From Polytrichum commune (taxonomy: Eukaryota > Streptophyta > Polytrichopsida > Polytrichales > Polytrichaceae): a stretch of 62,653 nt of DNA. Made by a program: the position numbers and the translations under genes. The notes beneath the pieces were generated by a model, which saw only the letters and a list, made by a program, of their open reading frames with translations, made no database searches and was not told where the DNA came from. This document shows, in pieces, positions 33,849 to 45,960 of this stretch. Location of the stretch: assembly GCA_950295325.1 (NCBI GenBank), contig OX485808.1, positions 40,756,527 to 40,819,179 of the forward strand, read 5' to 3'. Position 1 is the stretch's first letter. Every line of letters starts with the position of its first letter.

Positions 33849-34554
33849 ATTTTGGATTTTGTCAAGCTCTCTTTCATAACAATGTCTAAAGACATTTCAT
33901 GTTTATCTCCTCGTTGCACTCTGTGTTATATGTATGAACATTTTCTTCAATTGTCTTGAATAATGGTGTTTCTATGTTGTCCAACATAATTTGCTTCTGA
34001 AATTCTTTGTCAAAAACATGTAGGAGTCCAGTTTGCTCCCATCACTTAAGGACCATAGTAATCCGACTTGAGACATTTGTCCATGCAACAAAAAGCCACT
34101 CACATATGTGAGGCTTTAGTTTGCTCATTTTGAAGTCCATGTGAACATCCTCATATGCCTTTAGTTGCTTTGCTATAGCCTTCATAGTATATTTGTTAAA
34201 TGTTTGTCGAAATGCATGTTTGAATGGTCGTTGAAGAATAACATCTACAAGGTGATGGATACTTGTGCAATTTGCTAGAATATAAAGAATGTGAATTTTG
34301 GAGTTATGATTCTTCATCCACCCCCGAAATTCCTTGCTAATGTGAACACTCCAAGAATCGATGAGCTAAATCATCTCTTACATTACTGGAAGGTTCAATA
34401 ATTTCACTTGTGATTTCTTATACGGTAGCAATATCTTCTCCACAAACTCTTTGCATGTGTCCAAAGTAGACCAATAGTTATGGTTGAAAGTCAAATTCCA
34501 TCCTACATATTCACAATTATACCTCCCCTCTTCTAACTTCGGTAGACTTTTGTT

Positions 34555-35365
34555 GGGGGCATTCACGGTTGAGGTACTACTTTTGGGACAAAGGACTTAA
34601 GGACTTAAGGACAAGTGGATTTCGGTGTTTATCATGATTTACTATTATTTGATCAATAAATTTTAAATAAATAAGTAGACAGTTCATAGGCTATATCAAG
34701 AAAGATATTATTTCTTATTAAATAATCACCAATAATAGAGAAATTCCCTATGAAATAAGTAGATAAGTCATAAAACTTGAAAATGGGTCAAATGACCTGT
34801 TTGGGCCACATCAATGGCATTTTTTGCTATTCAGGTGTGCATTGGTGGTCAATTATTTCATGTTTTGCATCTTGGTACCTTGGTATAAGTGTCATGTGTC
34901 CATTCATATAATTTGTTTTGTCCAATTCTAATACTAGACGTTCCTTTTAGGTGTGGCCGTGATTATATGTATTTTTGGCCATGTTTGGTGCCACATGTAA
35001 AGTTGGGCAATTGGTATTCAATACATTTTTGGTTTTGTTGGTACACACTTGAACGATGATTGTGAGAAAAAAAATTGGGATCGTTTCGATTAATTCTTGT
35101 TGTCCTTTTCATTCCTTGATCCTAAGGTGAGCAATTAAGACAACACTCCTAAATGTCCTTTAAGGAATCAAAACAATATCTTAGATGACCCTATTCCTTC
35201 TAAATTAACTTTGTCGGTGTATTCAATATGGAGTATGAATTGTAGGTATGATCCAAAATATGCTTCACAATACAAATCTAAGCATACCAAGCATGTGAAG
35301 TTATCTAAAAAAATATTTTTTTCCGTTAGACACCCAAAAGTAATACCCCAACCGTGAATGCCCCC
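34555..35365. mobile_element. 811-bp non-coding transposon nested in the transposase pseudogene
   Basis: Ends are GGGGGCATTCACGGTTGAGG (34555) and the inverse CCCCAACCGTGAATGCCCCC (35365). The inverted similarity extends about 33 bp. Flanks read CTTTTGTT and TGTTTGTT, an imperfect 8-bp duplication (6 of 8). When the element is ignored, the transposase frame continues exactly: QVIFQGITN on one side, then KSLPKLEEG on the other. That defines the insertion point. The interior is AT-rich and has no open frame of note. Probably hAT-like. Confidence 0.8.
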
Positions 35366-36109
35366 TGTTTGTTATCCCTTGGAAAATTACCTGAAAAGGG
35401 AGGCATTTTTCACTAGTTGTAGAAGATATTGCCATAGTAATATGTCATTTGTCATCATGTCCGTGTATTTTGAAAAGCTTAGCACCCTTCGTTTCCCATA
35501 TTCTACTATCACATGTAGGATGTCCAAGATGTATCCCGGTTTGGTCAGTGTTCACAACTAATTTGAGCCATAGCCTTCCCTTGGTCCTCATAATCTTTTG
35601 GTAGTTTGCTTACTACGCTGGTTGCTGCTCGGTAACTCCAATTCAATTCACTCTTCACAAAATTCTTAGTCTTAACATACAAAACACTAAATAAGGTATT
35701 GTGCATGCCTTCTAAGAATTCTGGAGCTTTCTCTTGGATTATGACCTTTATAAGTGGTTGAATGCAAATTGCATATAAAGGTTGGTCTGCCTTTCTTTTA
35801 TTCCTAAAAATGGCACAAATCTCAATCCTTTGAACTGGATTAGATTCCAAGATTGGGCAGCGTTGTGCAGTTTTGGCAAAGTATGTGCCAAAATCGACAC
35901 AATGTTTATAGGTCTCCTTCAAACCTCCATTCCGATGAAACCATTCCCGCATAGAGCTCTTAGATAAATTGTCATAGACACAAGAAAGATCTCCTAGTTT
36001 TCTATGAGCTAGCTGTGAGCCCAAAATGGTGCCCACATGTGCCATTAACCCTTTGAAACCATTAGGAGTTGGATTTTTATGTTTCATGATTGTTCTCAAA
36101 AATATAAAA

Positions 36110-37260
36110 AGAGTGAGGCTTGGTGTGAAGTTATGTTTAAGCCTTAGGCTTATTTTGCGTAGTTGATTAGAAGCGTAGTGGTATTAGGGAAGTGCTTTGG
36201 TTAGGTGAGTGGAGTTTGAGAAAGCAAAGGGAAGGGTCTTGGGTTTAAATGTTTGAATTGGGTTCTACCTTGTTGGTTTAGGGGTTGAAGGGTTAGCGGA
36301 GATGATGAGGTCCTACTAAGGGGGAGAAGGTTTAAGGGGTTGTGATTGGATGCCCTATCTCTCCTCTTCCTCCCTTATCCTCTCCTCTCCTTAAGTTCCC
36401 TCTTTTAACCTTTTCTTCTCTCTTCTTCAAAATCTCTCTCTCTCTCTCTCTCCCTCCCCTCTCTAGGATTTTGAGTTCTTAGAATTAGAGAAAAAATGTG
36501 TGATTAGAAATGGGTTGTTAGTATAATTAGGGGAATTAGGTAGGAAGATTAGGTAGGGGCTTGAATAATTAGTAAGGTAGTTGGGGATTACCACTACAAG
36601 GCTGCTACAAGGCTTCTGTTACTGGGAGCTGCTGGCACTGGGCCGAGAGCTAATCCGAAGCCAGACTTATTAGAGGCAGGCCAATTAGAGGCCAAGTTAA
36701 TTAAGGGCCATCCTAATTAGGGGTTAGGCTTGTGACAAGCCTTGGGCTTAATTAGAAACTTGGGCTAGTCGTGCTAAGACTAAATTAGTTTATTAGCAAA
36801 CTAGGGGAACAAGAGGCATTAGATAGTGGGTGAAAGGGGTGAACTTGGATGGGAGAATTGTTGAGCTTTTAATAGAGTGTGTAGGTTTGTGATAATAGAA
36901 AATAGCGTTTGTCAACGCTTGTACCCACACTAGGAAATAAACTGAGTACACGAGTTGATGGAAAGTGTGAAGGATTCTCGCAATGTTGAGACAAGGAAAA
37001 TCAAGACTAAAGGGGCGAGAGGAATGTCCTTAAGGGCATGTGTAGCTAAGGCCGCGGGTTGGACTCTTGAGAAGGCCCACGCTACATCTATTCAAGAGGC
37101 TAGCATTAATAAAGCATCATGACTTTAAACAATGTGGGTGTCCCCGGATACGGAAGTTACATTTCGTACTACTACAAGTTTTAGTAGAATGCATGTGATT
37201 CTCAAAACCATCACCCGGACTAGGACGCTTAAGGGTGGTGGGTTTGGCCTCACACTAGCC
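36110..37260 (-). mobile_element. LTR-like repeat insertion in the transposase pseudogene (family copy 1)
   Basis: On the minus strand it carries CACCCTTAAGCGTCCTAGTC followed by CGGGTGATGG. Further on it has CTCAGTTTATTTCCTAGTGT and GGTACAAGCGTTGACAAACG. The same order and wording occur at 54890 onward and 59895 onward on plus. It separates the N-terminal and middle parts of the transposase. It contains a CT microsatellite (about 36428-36450). It has no gene. A solo LTR is possible, but clear TG/CA ends with a target duplication were not established. An intron is the alternative. Confidence 0.5.
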
Positions 37261-37597
37261 TAAGAAAATTCCACGCCTCTGTGATATTACGACGTTGTTT
37301 AACAACCTTCTAAATAGGAGGCCAAAGAGTAGGGATGAACCAATTGGTGTATGAACCTCTTACCTTCTTTGGCTTGATAATTGGCTTCATCCTCTCAACC
37401 TTTGGCTTCAATAGCATCGCTTGTCTCTCCTTCCTTGGTCTCCCTACTGGCCGCTTGAATGTCTCCTTTTTGGGCCTTGATTGCTCCTCCTGCAATCTCT
37501 CATTCAAAGCAGCAAACGCTCTTTCTATATCCATCTCCCTCTCCTCCTTGCTAGTAGGGCTAAAAGAAAAATCAACCCGTCGTTGTTTTGGTGCCAT

Positions 37598-38726
37598 TTC
37601 TAACACTCTCCTCACACACATCAAAGTGCAAATACATACAAAAGACCCAACACATACACTGTGCAAAGACGAATAAGAGTCACACTAAGTAAGGTTAAGA
37701 TGGATACTTAGGTTGAAGGCCAAGAAGCCGCCACGAATGAATGAAAACAACAACAACCTACTTGCAACATTGTTGGACAAAATTAACAAAAAGACGAATT
37801 AACCTTTTTTGAAATCATAGGGCTGACAAAATTTCATAAATCATATTTTTCGTCGACGAACCTTATTTTTCAAAAAATAAATAAACATTTGTTTTGAGGT
37901 ACTAAGCACGAACCAGCTATGGTGCTACGGTAAGCCCGTCCTTGGCGCCACTACGCAAGCACAGGTAGCAGTTTCAAGAATATAAAAATCCGGAGTGCTC
38001 CGGAGTAAGCATTCGCGATTCGTGGGTGCTACACCAAAGCAGTGATCGGGAAGATTTTCGGGCATGCATAATCGGTTAAGATCCGAGTGTTTGCAAGTCC
38101 AACCGGTTACATGTTGACATCCTTCGGTTTTCCTTTACTAAATTGGGGTATATTCTTCTATAAACTCCTCTAAAATGATCGGTAATCTTCCTACAGTCTT
38201 GAACATCAACCGGTTATTTCTCAAACTCAACCAGCTCATCTGTAACTAACTGCCGCTTCTCCCCGATCATAGCACCAAAGTCAGAAGCTTGAAGCCCTTG
38301 TTCCTTCCACGGTGCTTGACATAACCAGGTTACAACTTAATCTGCTTGGAATCAACTCCGAGATCTACAAGTTTATATTGCTGCTTGCAGCTTGTTCTAC
38401 GAAAGGTTGCACACTTGCAGTAAAATTTTGAGATCCCACCGAGCTTGTTAGTGCTACATAACTCCTTTGCCGTGACTTTTTGAGGAACTTTGTAGGAAAT
38501 TAGACGCCATTTGAAGATTTCGAAGGATTCGTTTCTGGTGCGGAAGCGCTTGGCACCCCAAGAAGATCTAAAGCATGAAATACATGTTGCAGTAAAAACT
38601 CTCTCAATTACATGTTCCGATTCACTCCTAACATCTCATCTTGCATGGGATCAATGTTTGACCTCATCCTAATAGATCTAGAACTTAGTATTGCTGGCAG
38701 CTTGGTAAACATAAGGTTACACACTT
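37598..38726. other. Dispersed-repeat sequence, no gene
   Basis: The segment 38040-38250 (TTTTCGGGCATGCATAATCG; CAAGTCCAACCGGTTACATG; CTCAACCAGCTCATCTGTAA) recurs diverged at 56890-57750 and 59330-59550. Confidence 0.55.
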
Positions 38727-38990
38727 AGGGCCACTTCACACACAAGATTAAAGGCCCATGACCATTGCCATCTAAGAGCTCTCATTGGTCGAAAAGGCAG
38801 AGACCGTTTAGGTTCACTTCACACTAGAAGATGAAGGCCTAAACGTCCAAAGAAAATTTCATGGATGAAAATTTTACATGGAGTTCCTACATGGTAGACT
38901 ATGGATAAGGTTTTATGGTATGACGGGATATGCGTCAAGCCCACCTCGAAGAGGTAGGCTTGACGCAAATTCCAACATACCATGACAATC
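38727..38990. mobile_element. Second copy of the foldback element, left part and hairpin
   Basis: Shares AGGGCCACTTCACACA, ATCTAAGAGCTCTCATTG, and a hairpin GCGTCAAGCCCACCTC..GAGGTAGGCTTGACGC with 30550-30800. I could not find the right-hand terminus, so the limit is where similarity fades. Confidence 0.6.
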
Positions 38991-41534
38991 AAACAACTAT
39001 CATTGGTTGCCATGGTTATTTTAATAATTTGTCCAAGAATAAAATTTTCAAGATAGATAGTTAAAGACATGATAGAGGGTTGTCTCTCCTAGCTACCCAC
39101 AATTCCAAGTTTTTGGAGCTTGCAAGTATGTGTGTTTGTGGTAGACATTTTTTTTTAATATAATTATTTCTCCTCAATGGTAGGTTTCTTGCAAGATGGT
39201 AGTGATTTCGAAACCCAACATTGGAGCCTAAATTCTTCTTGAATGACATGGAATCAACCAGAATTCGGATTGCATGGACTTTCATTGGGAGTGAAACTAG
39301 GACATGAGCATGAGTGCGAGCATGAGCATGAGTAGGGGTATTCTTATATCCATGGATTTGAAGGGGTATTCTTGGACCTCACAACTAGTTTTGAAGGGGG
39401 CCCCAAGGATTTCATTTTTAACAGGTTGCCCCATAAAAAATTGTGTTTTTTACGAGCTACAAATTAATTCTTTTGGAACATGCTACCCAAACCCAAACCA
39501 AATGCTCGGGGAGTTCACTGCGATAATATTAGAAAACAACGTGCGGGAAAATATAGGGTAATTTATATTCACAAAAGGAAAAACTTAGAATTTTCTTAGA
39601 AGTAATATAGGTGAGTATGTATGATAAAATTTGTATTATAAATAATATAGGCTTGATACAAATAACGCATATTTTTAAAATATTTGTAAAAATATACCGT
39701 AGGATTTAAGAAGCTGGAGTGCAAGTCTTGGAGAACGTTTGCGGGTAGCTCGTTGAAGGCTATGGCGATGAAGTTGGGGCGTTGGGACATAACATATTAC
39801 AGATATTAAAGGCATGCATTATTTGTTGATTATATACTAGTGTTCTTAAAAGTTAGGAATTGTTTTGCAAGATGAACATGACATCTTTCATTTGCTATGA
39901 ACAGTTTTGCTAGTGTTTTTAAATGCTAGAAACAATTTCTTAAGATAAATTAGAGGAGTTTTGGTTGGTCTTGTGTCTGTCTGCTTCAAGCAAGATGTTG
40001 TAGTATTAACTCTATACCCTTCTACATTATTGCATGGACCCTATTTTGCTTGCTTTGTTGTTGGTGTTTTAATTGTTTTTTTTTGACACTCAGTACCGTT
40101 GTGTTTAATTGTGCATGTAACTTGATTGAGGAACAGGGGCTGGTTTTGTTGTTTGAAACTGTTTATGAACACTCTTAATGTAAAACCTTGTTGTGCCTTG
40201 GATTTTGGTGACTTAGTACTTTGAATGCTCTTAAACCCTTTGGAGCAAAATCAAATAATTATAATGAACATACCTAGCTTAAAATTAGAACTTCATCAAA
40301 TTTAAAAGTAATTATAGGGTCATTTAAAAAACAAGAAATTAGCAAATTATATAATAATACGGTACAAAAAATTAAGGATGGATAATTAAATACCCCTTGA
40401 ATAAATACCCTTGTCACGCACGTGTATACATATATACATGTCTAGTGAACTCCCCGAGACCAAATGTTGTTATGGATTGGAATATTTAAGTGAGGTACAT
40501 TTGAATTTTTGAATGGTTAGAAATACTAATGAAATAGATACGAAATGTACATCAATGGAGTATTCACCATATTTCTTGCTATAATAAATTTATATATTCA
40601 TTTTTTAATAAAACATAACATCTTGGTTATTATAGAGATAATATTCACATATCACGTACCAACAAGTGTCATATGCTAGGCATATGCACCGTTTCTGGTT
40701 GCTACATCTTGATTGTTACTTATTTATTGTCAAACAAGATAGAATATTGTAAGTCCCAACAAAAGAAAATGTTTGGTGTACTTCTCATTTCAACATATGA
40801 CATGCCAATAACAATACACTTCATTATTTGGATGATGTGGGCATTGATATTCTAAGGCCTTAAGTTTTGTGCATATATTCTTAACCATCTTAAGCTAAAT
40901 TACCTTATTTTGTCTCATACAACTATGAATTCAATATTCATAAATAATAATAATATCCCAAAGCAATGGACTTACTCATCCATTCCAAAAGCCCATTGCT
41001 TGAGAAGTAAATTGGTCCACTATACGACCAATTTTATGTAAATGGAGAAGTGAATAGGAAATTTGTCTTAGATTAGGCGGTTTTGGTTTATTATCACTGC
41101 TCTAATTAACAATACATCTAATACATTGTAGGCCTACCCTACCATGTGGCAACTATTGGAGCCTGAGTTGTTTGGCTTCACACATGGATACATGCATGTA
41201 TAGGTAATACATTTATAAACAATCATGTGCAAAGGAGAATAATCTGACGTGACATATATTGCGATGAAATAAGATCCTATGACAAAACTTCTCAAACCAT
41301 GAACAATGAGTGATGAACAAAGTAATGGTAATGTTACACAATGCATAGTCTAAATAGATTATCAAGCTAGAAAAAAAGAGTCAATTGTGAGCTACCAATT
41401 TGAGGTTCTTTTTGTTTTGAAATATTAAATTTGCGTTTATTAATACCTTTCGCGAACTTTGCTAGGGAGAATTTGCTCATGAAGTAGTTCACTTTGAAGA
41501 CAAAATTACATGTTCATTATTCTTTCTTTGGTAG
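38991..41534. other. AT-rich intergenic region
   Basis: No gene or clear mobile element was recognised in about 2.5 kb. There is a short GAGCATGAGTGCGAGCATGA repeat near 39306-39335. Confidence 0.4.
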
Positions 41535-41640
41535 GTCCGAGATGACCCTAAACTACATGGTGATAGTAGAGAGATACCCATTTCCGAATGGAGTGGTTGG
41601 AGGTTCGATTCCCGCTCTGAAATATTCCCTCTACTTGACG
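41535..41640 (+). repeat. Possible tRNA-derived SINE remnant
   Basis: GGTTCGATTCC at 41602-41612 matches a pol III B box, and TGGTGATAGTAG about 40 bp upstream is a weak A box. The sequence does not fold as a full tRNA (poor T stem), so a SINE relic is the best reading. Confidence 0.3.
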
Positions 41641-44600
41641 AGAAAAACTAACTAGCTAGGTAGGTAGGATGCCAAGAGTCCACCCACCGCAAAGTAGGCA
41701 ATAAACCCCACGCTGCACCAAAGGAATTCTTCAGCATGTAGGGCCAACGAGCTCAAATTCACGTTGGATTTATATATTTATTCGTTGGTGAACTGCGGTT
41801 AAAGGATTTTCAAGAGTTGGAAATATAGTTCATTTATTTGGTTTTGAGTTGTCAAGGATAATATAATCAATGAATTTATTATAGCTACCAAAAATCATGG
41901 CATTTTTCCTTCCCTCCCAATGCATGGCCTTACCTCCAGCCCAAGTCAATAAGCATCGAAGACATAAACTCATGAAACACATATGAAAGGGAATATAAAT
42001 AAATTTACCCAACACTTTGAAGGTGAAAGGTCATGAATAAAAAAAAATATATATCTATATCACCACAAAGAGTTAATATATTGAAGAATTTTTTTTAGAA
42101 CAATCCTCATATTAACTTCTAGATCCACCTTCATCCAAAATCATCTGGACCAAAACCTCATAAACCCTAAACCCTAAACCCAACCTAAATCTCTCAACCC
42201 TAAACCCAAAGGTTAGGGATTGCACTTGAAGGAAGAAAAATGGAACCACAAGCTTCACACCTACAAGTAGCAACCAACCACAACGAAGAGGATTAAAAAA
42301 AGAGCCAAGCACATTGGAGCAAGGATGAGTACTGAAGAATACAAGAGGACCAGGAAGAATCCAAACGGAACACACTAGAGTGAAGGGGGAGGCATCCATG
42401 AAATTAGCTACTTGGCCAAGAAATTAGGGGGATGATGTGCGGTCGTAAGATAAACAACCCACGGGAATAGGGTAGATAGTGGCATTAATGAGGAAAATCT
42501 CAAAGATTATAAAGAATATTATAAAATTAATGTCATCATTTGAAAGAACAAATTATGAGGGTAATTTAGGCCATAGAGAAAGAAGAATATAGGACTAGTG
42601 ATTAGTATATAAATGAGGATTTTTTGCCAAGTCAATCAATTTTAAAGCCACTTCACCTATACCTTGAGGATTGGTAGCTACAAATTATGTTAGTAAAGTG
42701 TATTGGTACATTTATACTTATATGAAATTTGGAATATGTAGGCATCGTAAAGATGAAAGTAGAAATTTTGGATTATGAACATCCAAGAGGCTTAACGGTT
42801 ATAACCATTTGAAAAAATTATAATCTAGGAATGTTAGGGATTAAAAAGGATCTAGAGAGTAAGAAGATGAATATCATTTGGAACATATATTCTTATAAAA
42901 AATTAAAATACTATATATAGGAAGACATTTTAGGAGGCATACCTCTTTTCATAGAAAAACATATATTTTAAGATTGAGTGTCAAACAATACTTGAGTTTA
43001 TTTTGTATGTCACAATCTTTCGAGACATCCTTCGCAATACACATACAATTTTTTTATACTAAAGAAGTGTTAGCTCTTCTCTCAATCCTTTGTGAGTTGT
43101 TGGATGTTATGATATTTGAATGATTTTCAATTGAGAGGAAAGTAACATCTTTTGAGTAAGTACTCAAAAGAGTAATATAAGGGTGAGATTAAAACGCTTA
43201 AATTTTGGAGAATTGATGGAACTTTGAAAATAAAGTGATGTTGAATCAAATCTTAACTCTCATCAATGACATGATAGATCTAAGATCAAGTTTAATCTTC
43301 ATTTCATAAAAACATACTCATGATTGAACTCCTCAAAAGGGAGTGAAATTGATTATATATAAACAAAAGAACTATAATTCATGCAATATAAAATACAACC
43401 AAAATAAATTATCAATGAGATGGTTTATGTGATTATGGTTTATATGATTATGTTTATGTGGTTAAACTTATCATATGCATTCTTAAAACACTTATAAGAA
43501 TTATTGGAGTAACTTTTGAGCTTAAAGAAGTAGAACACAAGAACATGCATTTCTATTCAAGACAATGACATCCAATTCTCACTAATACCTTAACTTATCA
43601 AGGAAGTGATTTGATATTATGCAAGATAATTAATTTAATCTATATATATAATTGACACAAATATATGTATGAATGATTTGATGTAGAAGTATTCATATAT
43701 CACAAAAATTATAAAAAGAAACTATGAATTTGATCTTCTTGGGATATTTAATTAAAGCTCTTAGAGAGTTCTTTTGACATAAATAATTTAATGATATTGA
43801 TTGATGTAATTCAATTTTCAATGATATGGATGGAACTTTAGGATATTAATACACCTCTAAAAGCTAGTTCCATCTTAGTTGTCCCACGATCAATGAGCCT
43901 TACATTGAGAATGGATATAATTAAGATTGAGATATTTTAAATTCTAAAGTAATCATATTCAAATCATAAGAAGAAAGATAGGTTAACATTTGAAACAATG
44001 GTTTTCGCCCGAGCACATTAATGAGGCATGATATCTCTCAAGCGATAATAAATTATCATGATCTTCCATCGAGAGTCTAACTAGTTTATTGCAAAGGAAT
44101 GACCCACAATGTTTTTCACTCTTGAAGAGAGAAGCCACAAAGAGTGTGGAGCTCACTTATGACCTCTGTCACTCTTGGAAGTCTCCATCTAGAAATACAA
44201 GAGTTTAGATTTTTCTACTATCCCTCAATGTCTTGTTCTATATTGGTCTAACTCCCCTAGGAAGTAGTTTGGAAAAGTAGATACTTTCCTCCCCTTCCCC
44301 TTCATTTTCTTCCCTTCTCCAATGGTTGCATTCACCTTGGTGAAGTTGTTTAGCAACATCTCTAACCTCTTTTCCATCCAAGGCACATTCAAGTACCTTG
44401 CATGTTGGGTTGCATGTAGGTTGCTCATTCATTCTTATTCAATGCATGGGTCAAGTAATGAAAAATAAATGTAACCTATCATCTTTACCCAACTCTCCAC
44501 TTTGTTTATTAGTATTCTAAGTTGGTAAGCAAATCACAGTACAAATAATCATCCTCATTTTTTTCTACTAAGTTGGTCCAATTGTCCAGCATGTTTTGTT

Positions 44601-44689
44601 TGGGCTCATAAGGATCATTGTTGTTGATGTCCTTGATGTGATATGGGTAAGGCTTTGATAACAACTCATAGAACATTTGTATGGCATGC
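41641..44689. other. AT-rich intergenic region with a short telomere-like tract
   Basis: A telomere-type stretch with AACCCTAAACCCTAAACCC lies at about 42160-42182. Otherwise it is AT-rich sequence without a recognised gene for about 3 kb. Confidence 0.4.
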
Positions 44690-44880
44690 CTATGTGTATT
44701 TGTATTGGATGCATATTATTGGATAGATGTATAGTAACACCTACATGTGTTTAACCAATAGTAACACCTACATATATGTACACCTACATTATATGTGTTA
44801 TTATTGGATAAACATATATGTAGGTGTTACTATTGGATAAACATACTATTGGATAAATATTTGTAGGTGAAAGTATTGGA
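44690..44880. repeat. Short interspersed direct and inverted repeats
   Basis: TAGTAACACCTACAT occurs twice in direct orientation and again inverted as ATGTAGGTGTTACTA, with ATTGGATAAACATA repeats between. Strongly self-complementary. Confidence 0.6.
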
Positions 44881-45119
44881 GAAATATTCTAAAACATTTA
44901 GAGTTTCAGAGTTTATGGACGCATGTTTGTGAACTCCATGATTTTCAATGTCCTAGAGCGTAATGCATAGAGCGTCCATAGGCGCCCATGTGTAAACTTT
45001 GTGTTGTGTTAGTCATGTGTGTATATTTGACTATGTGGTTTGTTAGTCATCTCACAAACATATGGAGCATTCTGGATTCTTAGAACGAGAGTTAAGTTAC
45101 TTATGTACTACATTTTTTT

Positions 45120-45960
45120 AGATTTATGGATTTATGTTTCTTGAAGCAATAAGGTTACCAATGCAATTTTGTATCGCAATTTTTGCTCTTAGGCCCCGCA
45201 AAGGTTATTGATCCACATATGTGCCTTATGGGGTTCAAGAGCGAGAATTGGGTTATTGTTATTCTACTGTAAACTTTGTGTTTATTTTAGTTAGTCTACA
45301 TTCAAGCCTATTTTTCTTGAAGCAATAAGGCCACAAATGCATGTCAATAACCCAATTCTTGCTCTTAGACCGTGCAAGGCCATTGACCCATGTATGTTAC
45401 CGCCTAGGGTTCAACACCGAGAGTTGGGTAATTGATGTTCTACCGTAACAACACCATATTCAAAATTTTGGGAGATTTCTAGTCTCCCAATTTGATGACA
45501 GTTTAGGTGGAGTCGACCTAAACTGTATTTTCCCAAAATCATGGAATTTTCCCAAATTTTCGAATATGGTGTTTAACCTCTCTATGTTATATTTATTTAT
45601 GCTACACTTGGGTTTATGTTTCTTGAAGCAACAAGATTATGGATGCACATCCATAACCTTATGCTTTCTTAAGGGTCCCACAAGGTTACAAACACGTGTA
45701 TGTAACCTTCAGGGTTCTACAGGAGGGCATATGGCAAGAATGGACCTCCCGAATATTTTGTGTTATATTATGTAGTTATTTTTTCTTGGAATCCATATGG
45801 TTATGGATGCATGTCCATAAACTTACACCCTCTATTAGGATCCGCAAGGTTATGAACATTGTCCACAACCTTTTAGTTATTGATAGAGGGTATAGGTTAA
45901 GTTATTGTACCTCTATCACCTTATGGGATTTTTAATGTAAAATCTAGAAGGTCATGGACA
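45120..45960 (+). repeat. Satellite-like tandem repeat, 162-180-bp unit
   Basis: TTTCTTGAAGCAATAAGG and variants start near 45141, 45317, 45623 and 45785. Each is followed by an ATGCA-centred palindrome (for example GGTTATGGATGCATGTCCAT) and a CCGCAAGGTTAT segment. The 306-bp gap between copies two and three equals one unit plus the 124-bp MITE inserted there. Confidence 0.75.
45446..45577. mobile_element. 124-bp MITE inserted in the tandem array
   Basis: Outer inverted repeats AACACCATATTC (45450) and GAATATGGTGTT (ending 45573) are flanked by TAAC on both sides. A central hairpin CAGTTTAGGT..ACCTAAACTG lies inside. Its removal restores the array spacing. Confidence 0.75.

Larger units (their letters stand above)
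34042..37597 (-). pseudogene. DDE-type transposase gene, disrupted by stops, a frameshift and two nested insertions
   Basis: Three parts read in order on the minus strand. At 37597-37310 an N-terminus MAPKQRRVDFSFSP carries an AT-hook-like RPVGRPRKER and SYTNWFIPTLWPPI, which ends in an in-frame TAG. At about 36099-35366 lie VYDNLSKSSMREWFHRNG, SELNWSYRAATSVVSKLP, and then after a frameshift VNTDQTGIHL and DDK-stop-HITMAISS. At 34554-34042 lie YVGWNLTFNHNYWST, LIDSWSVHISKEFRGWM, PFKHAFRQTFNKY. The DQTG and LIDSWSVH segments hold catalytic Asp residues of the DDE_1-like domain family. Two more stops precede LIDSW. The parts are separated by insertions at 34555-35365 and about 36110-37260. It is clearly non-functional. 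Ends and terminal repeats of the parent element were not found. Confidence 0.8.

Noticed and set aside
35545-36099. 184-residue minus-strand ORF as an independent gene
   Set aside because: It is the middle of the DDE transposase. Flanking parts of the same protein lie on both sides behind stops and insertions.
37335-37676. Plus-strand frame of 113 residues opposite the transposase N-terminus
   Set aside because: The minus strand encodes the recognisable AT-hook-like and NWF..LWPPI segments. The plus frame is its shadow.
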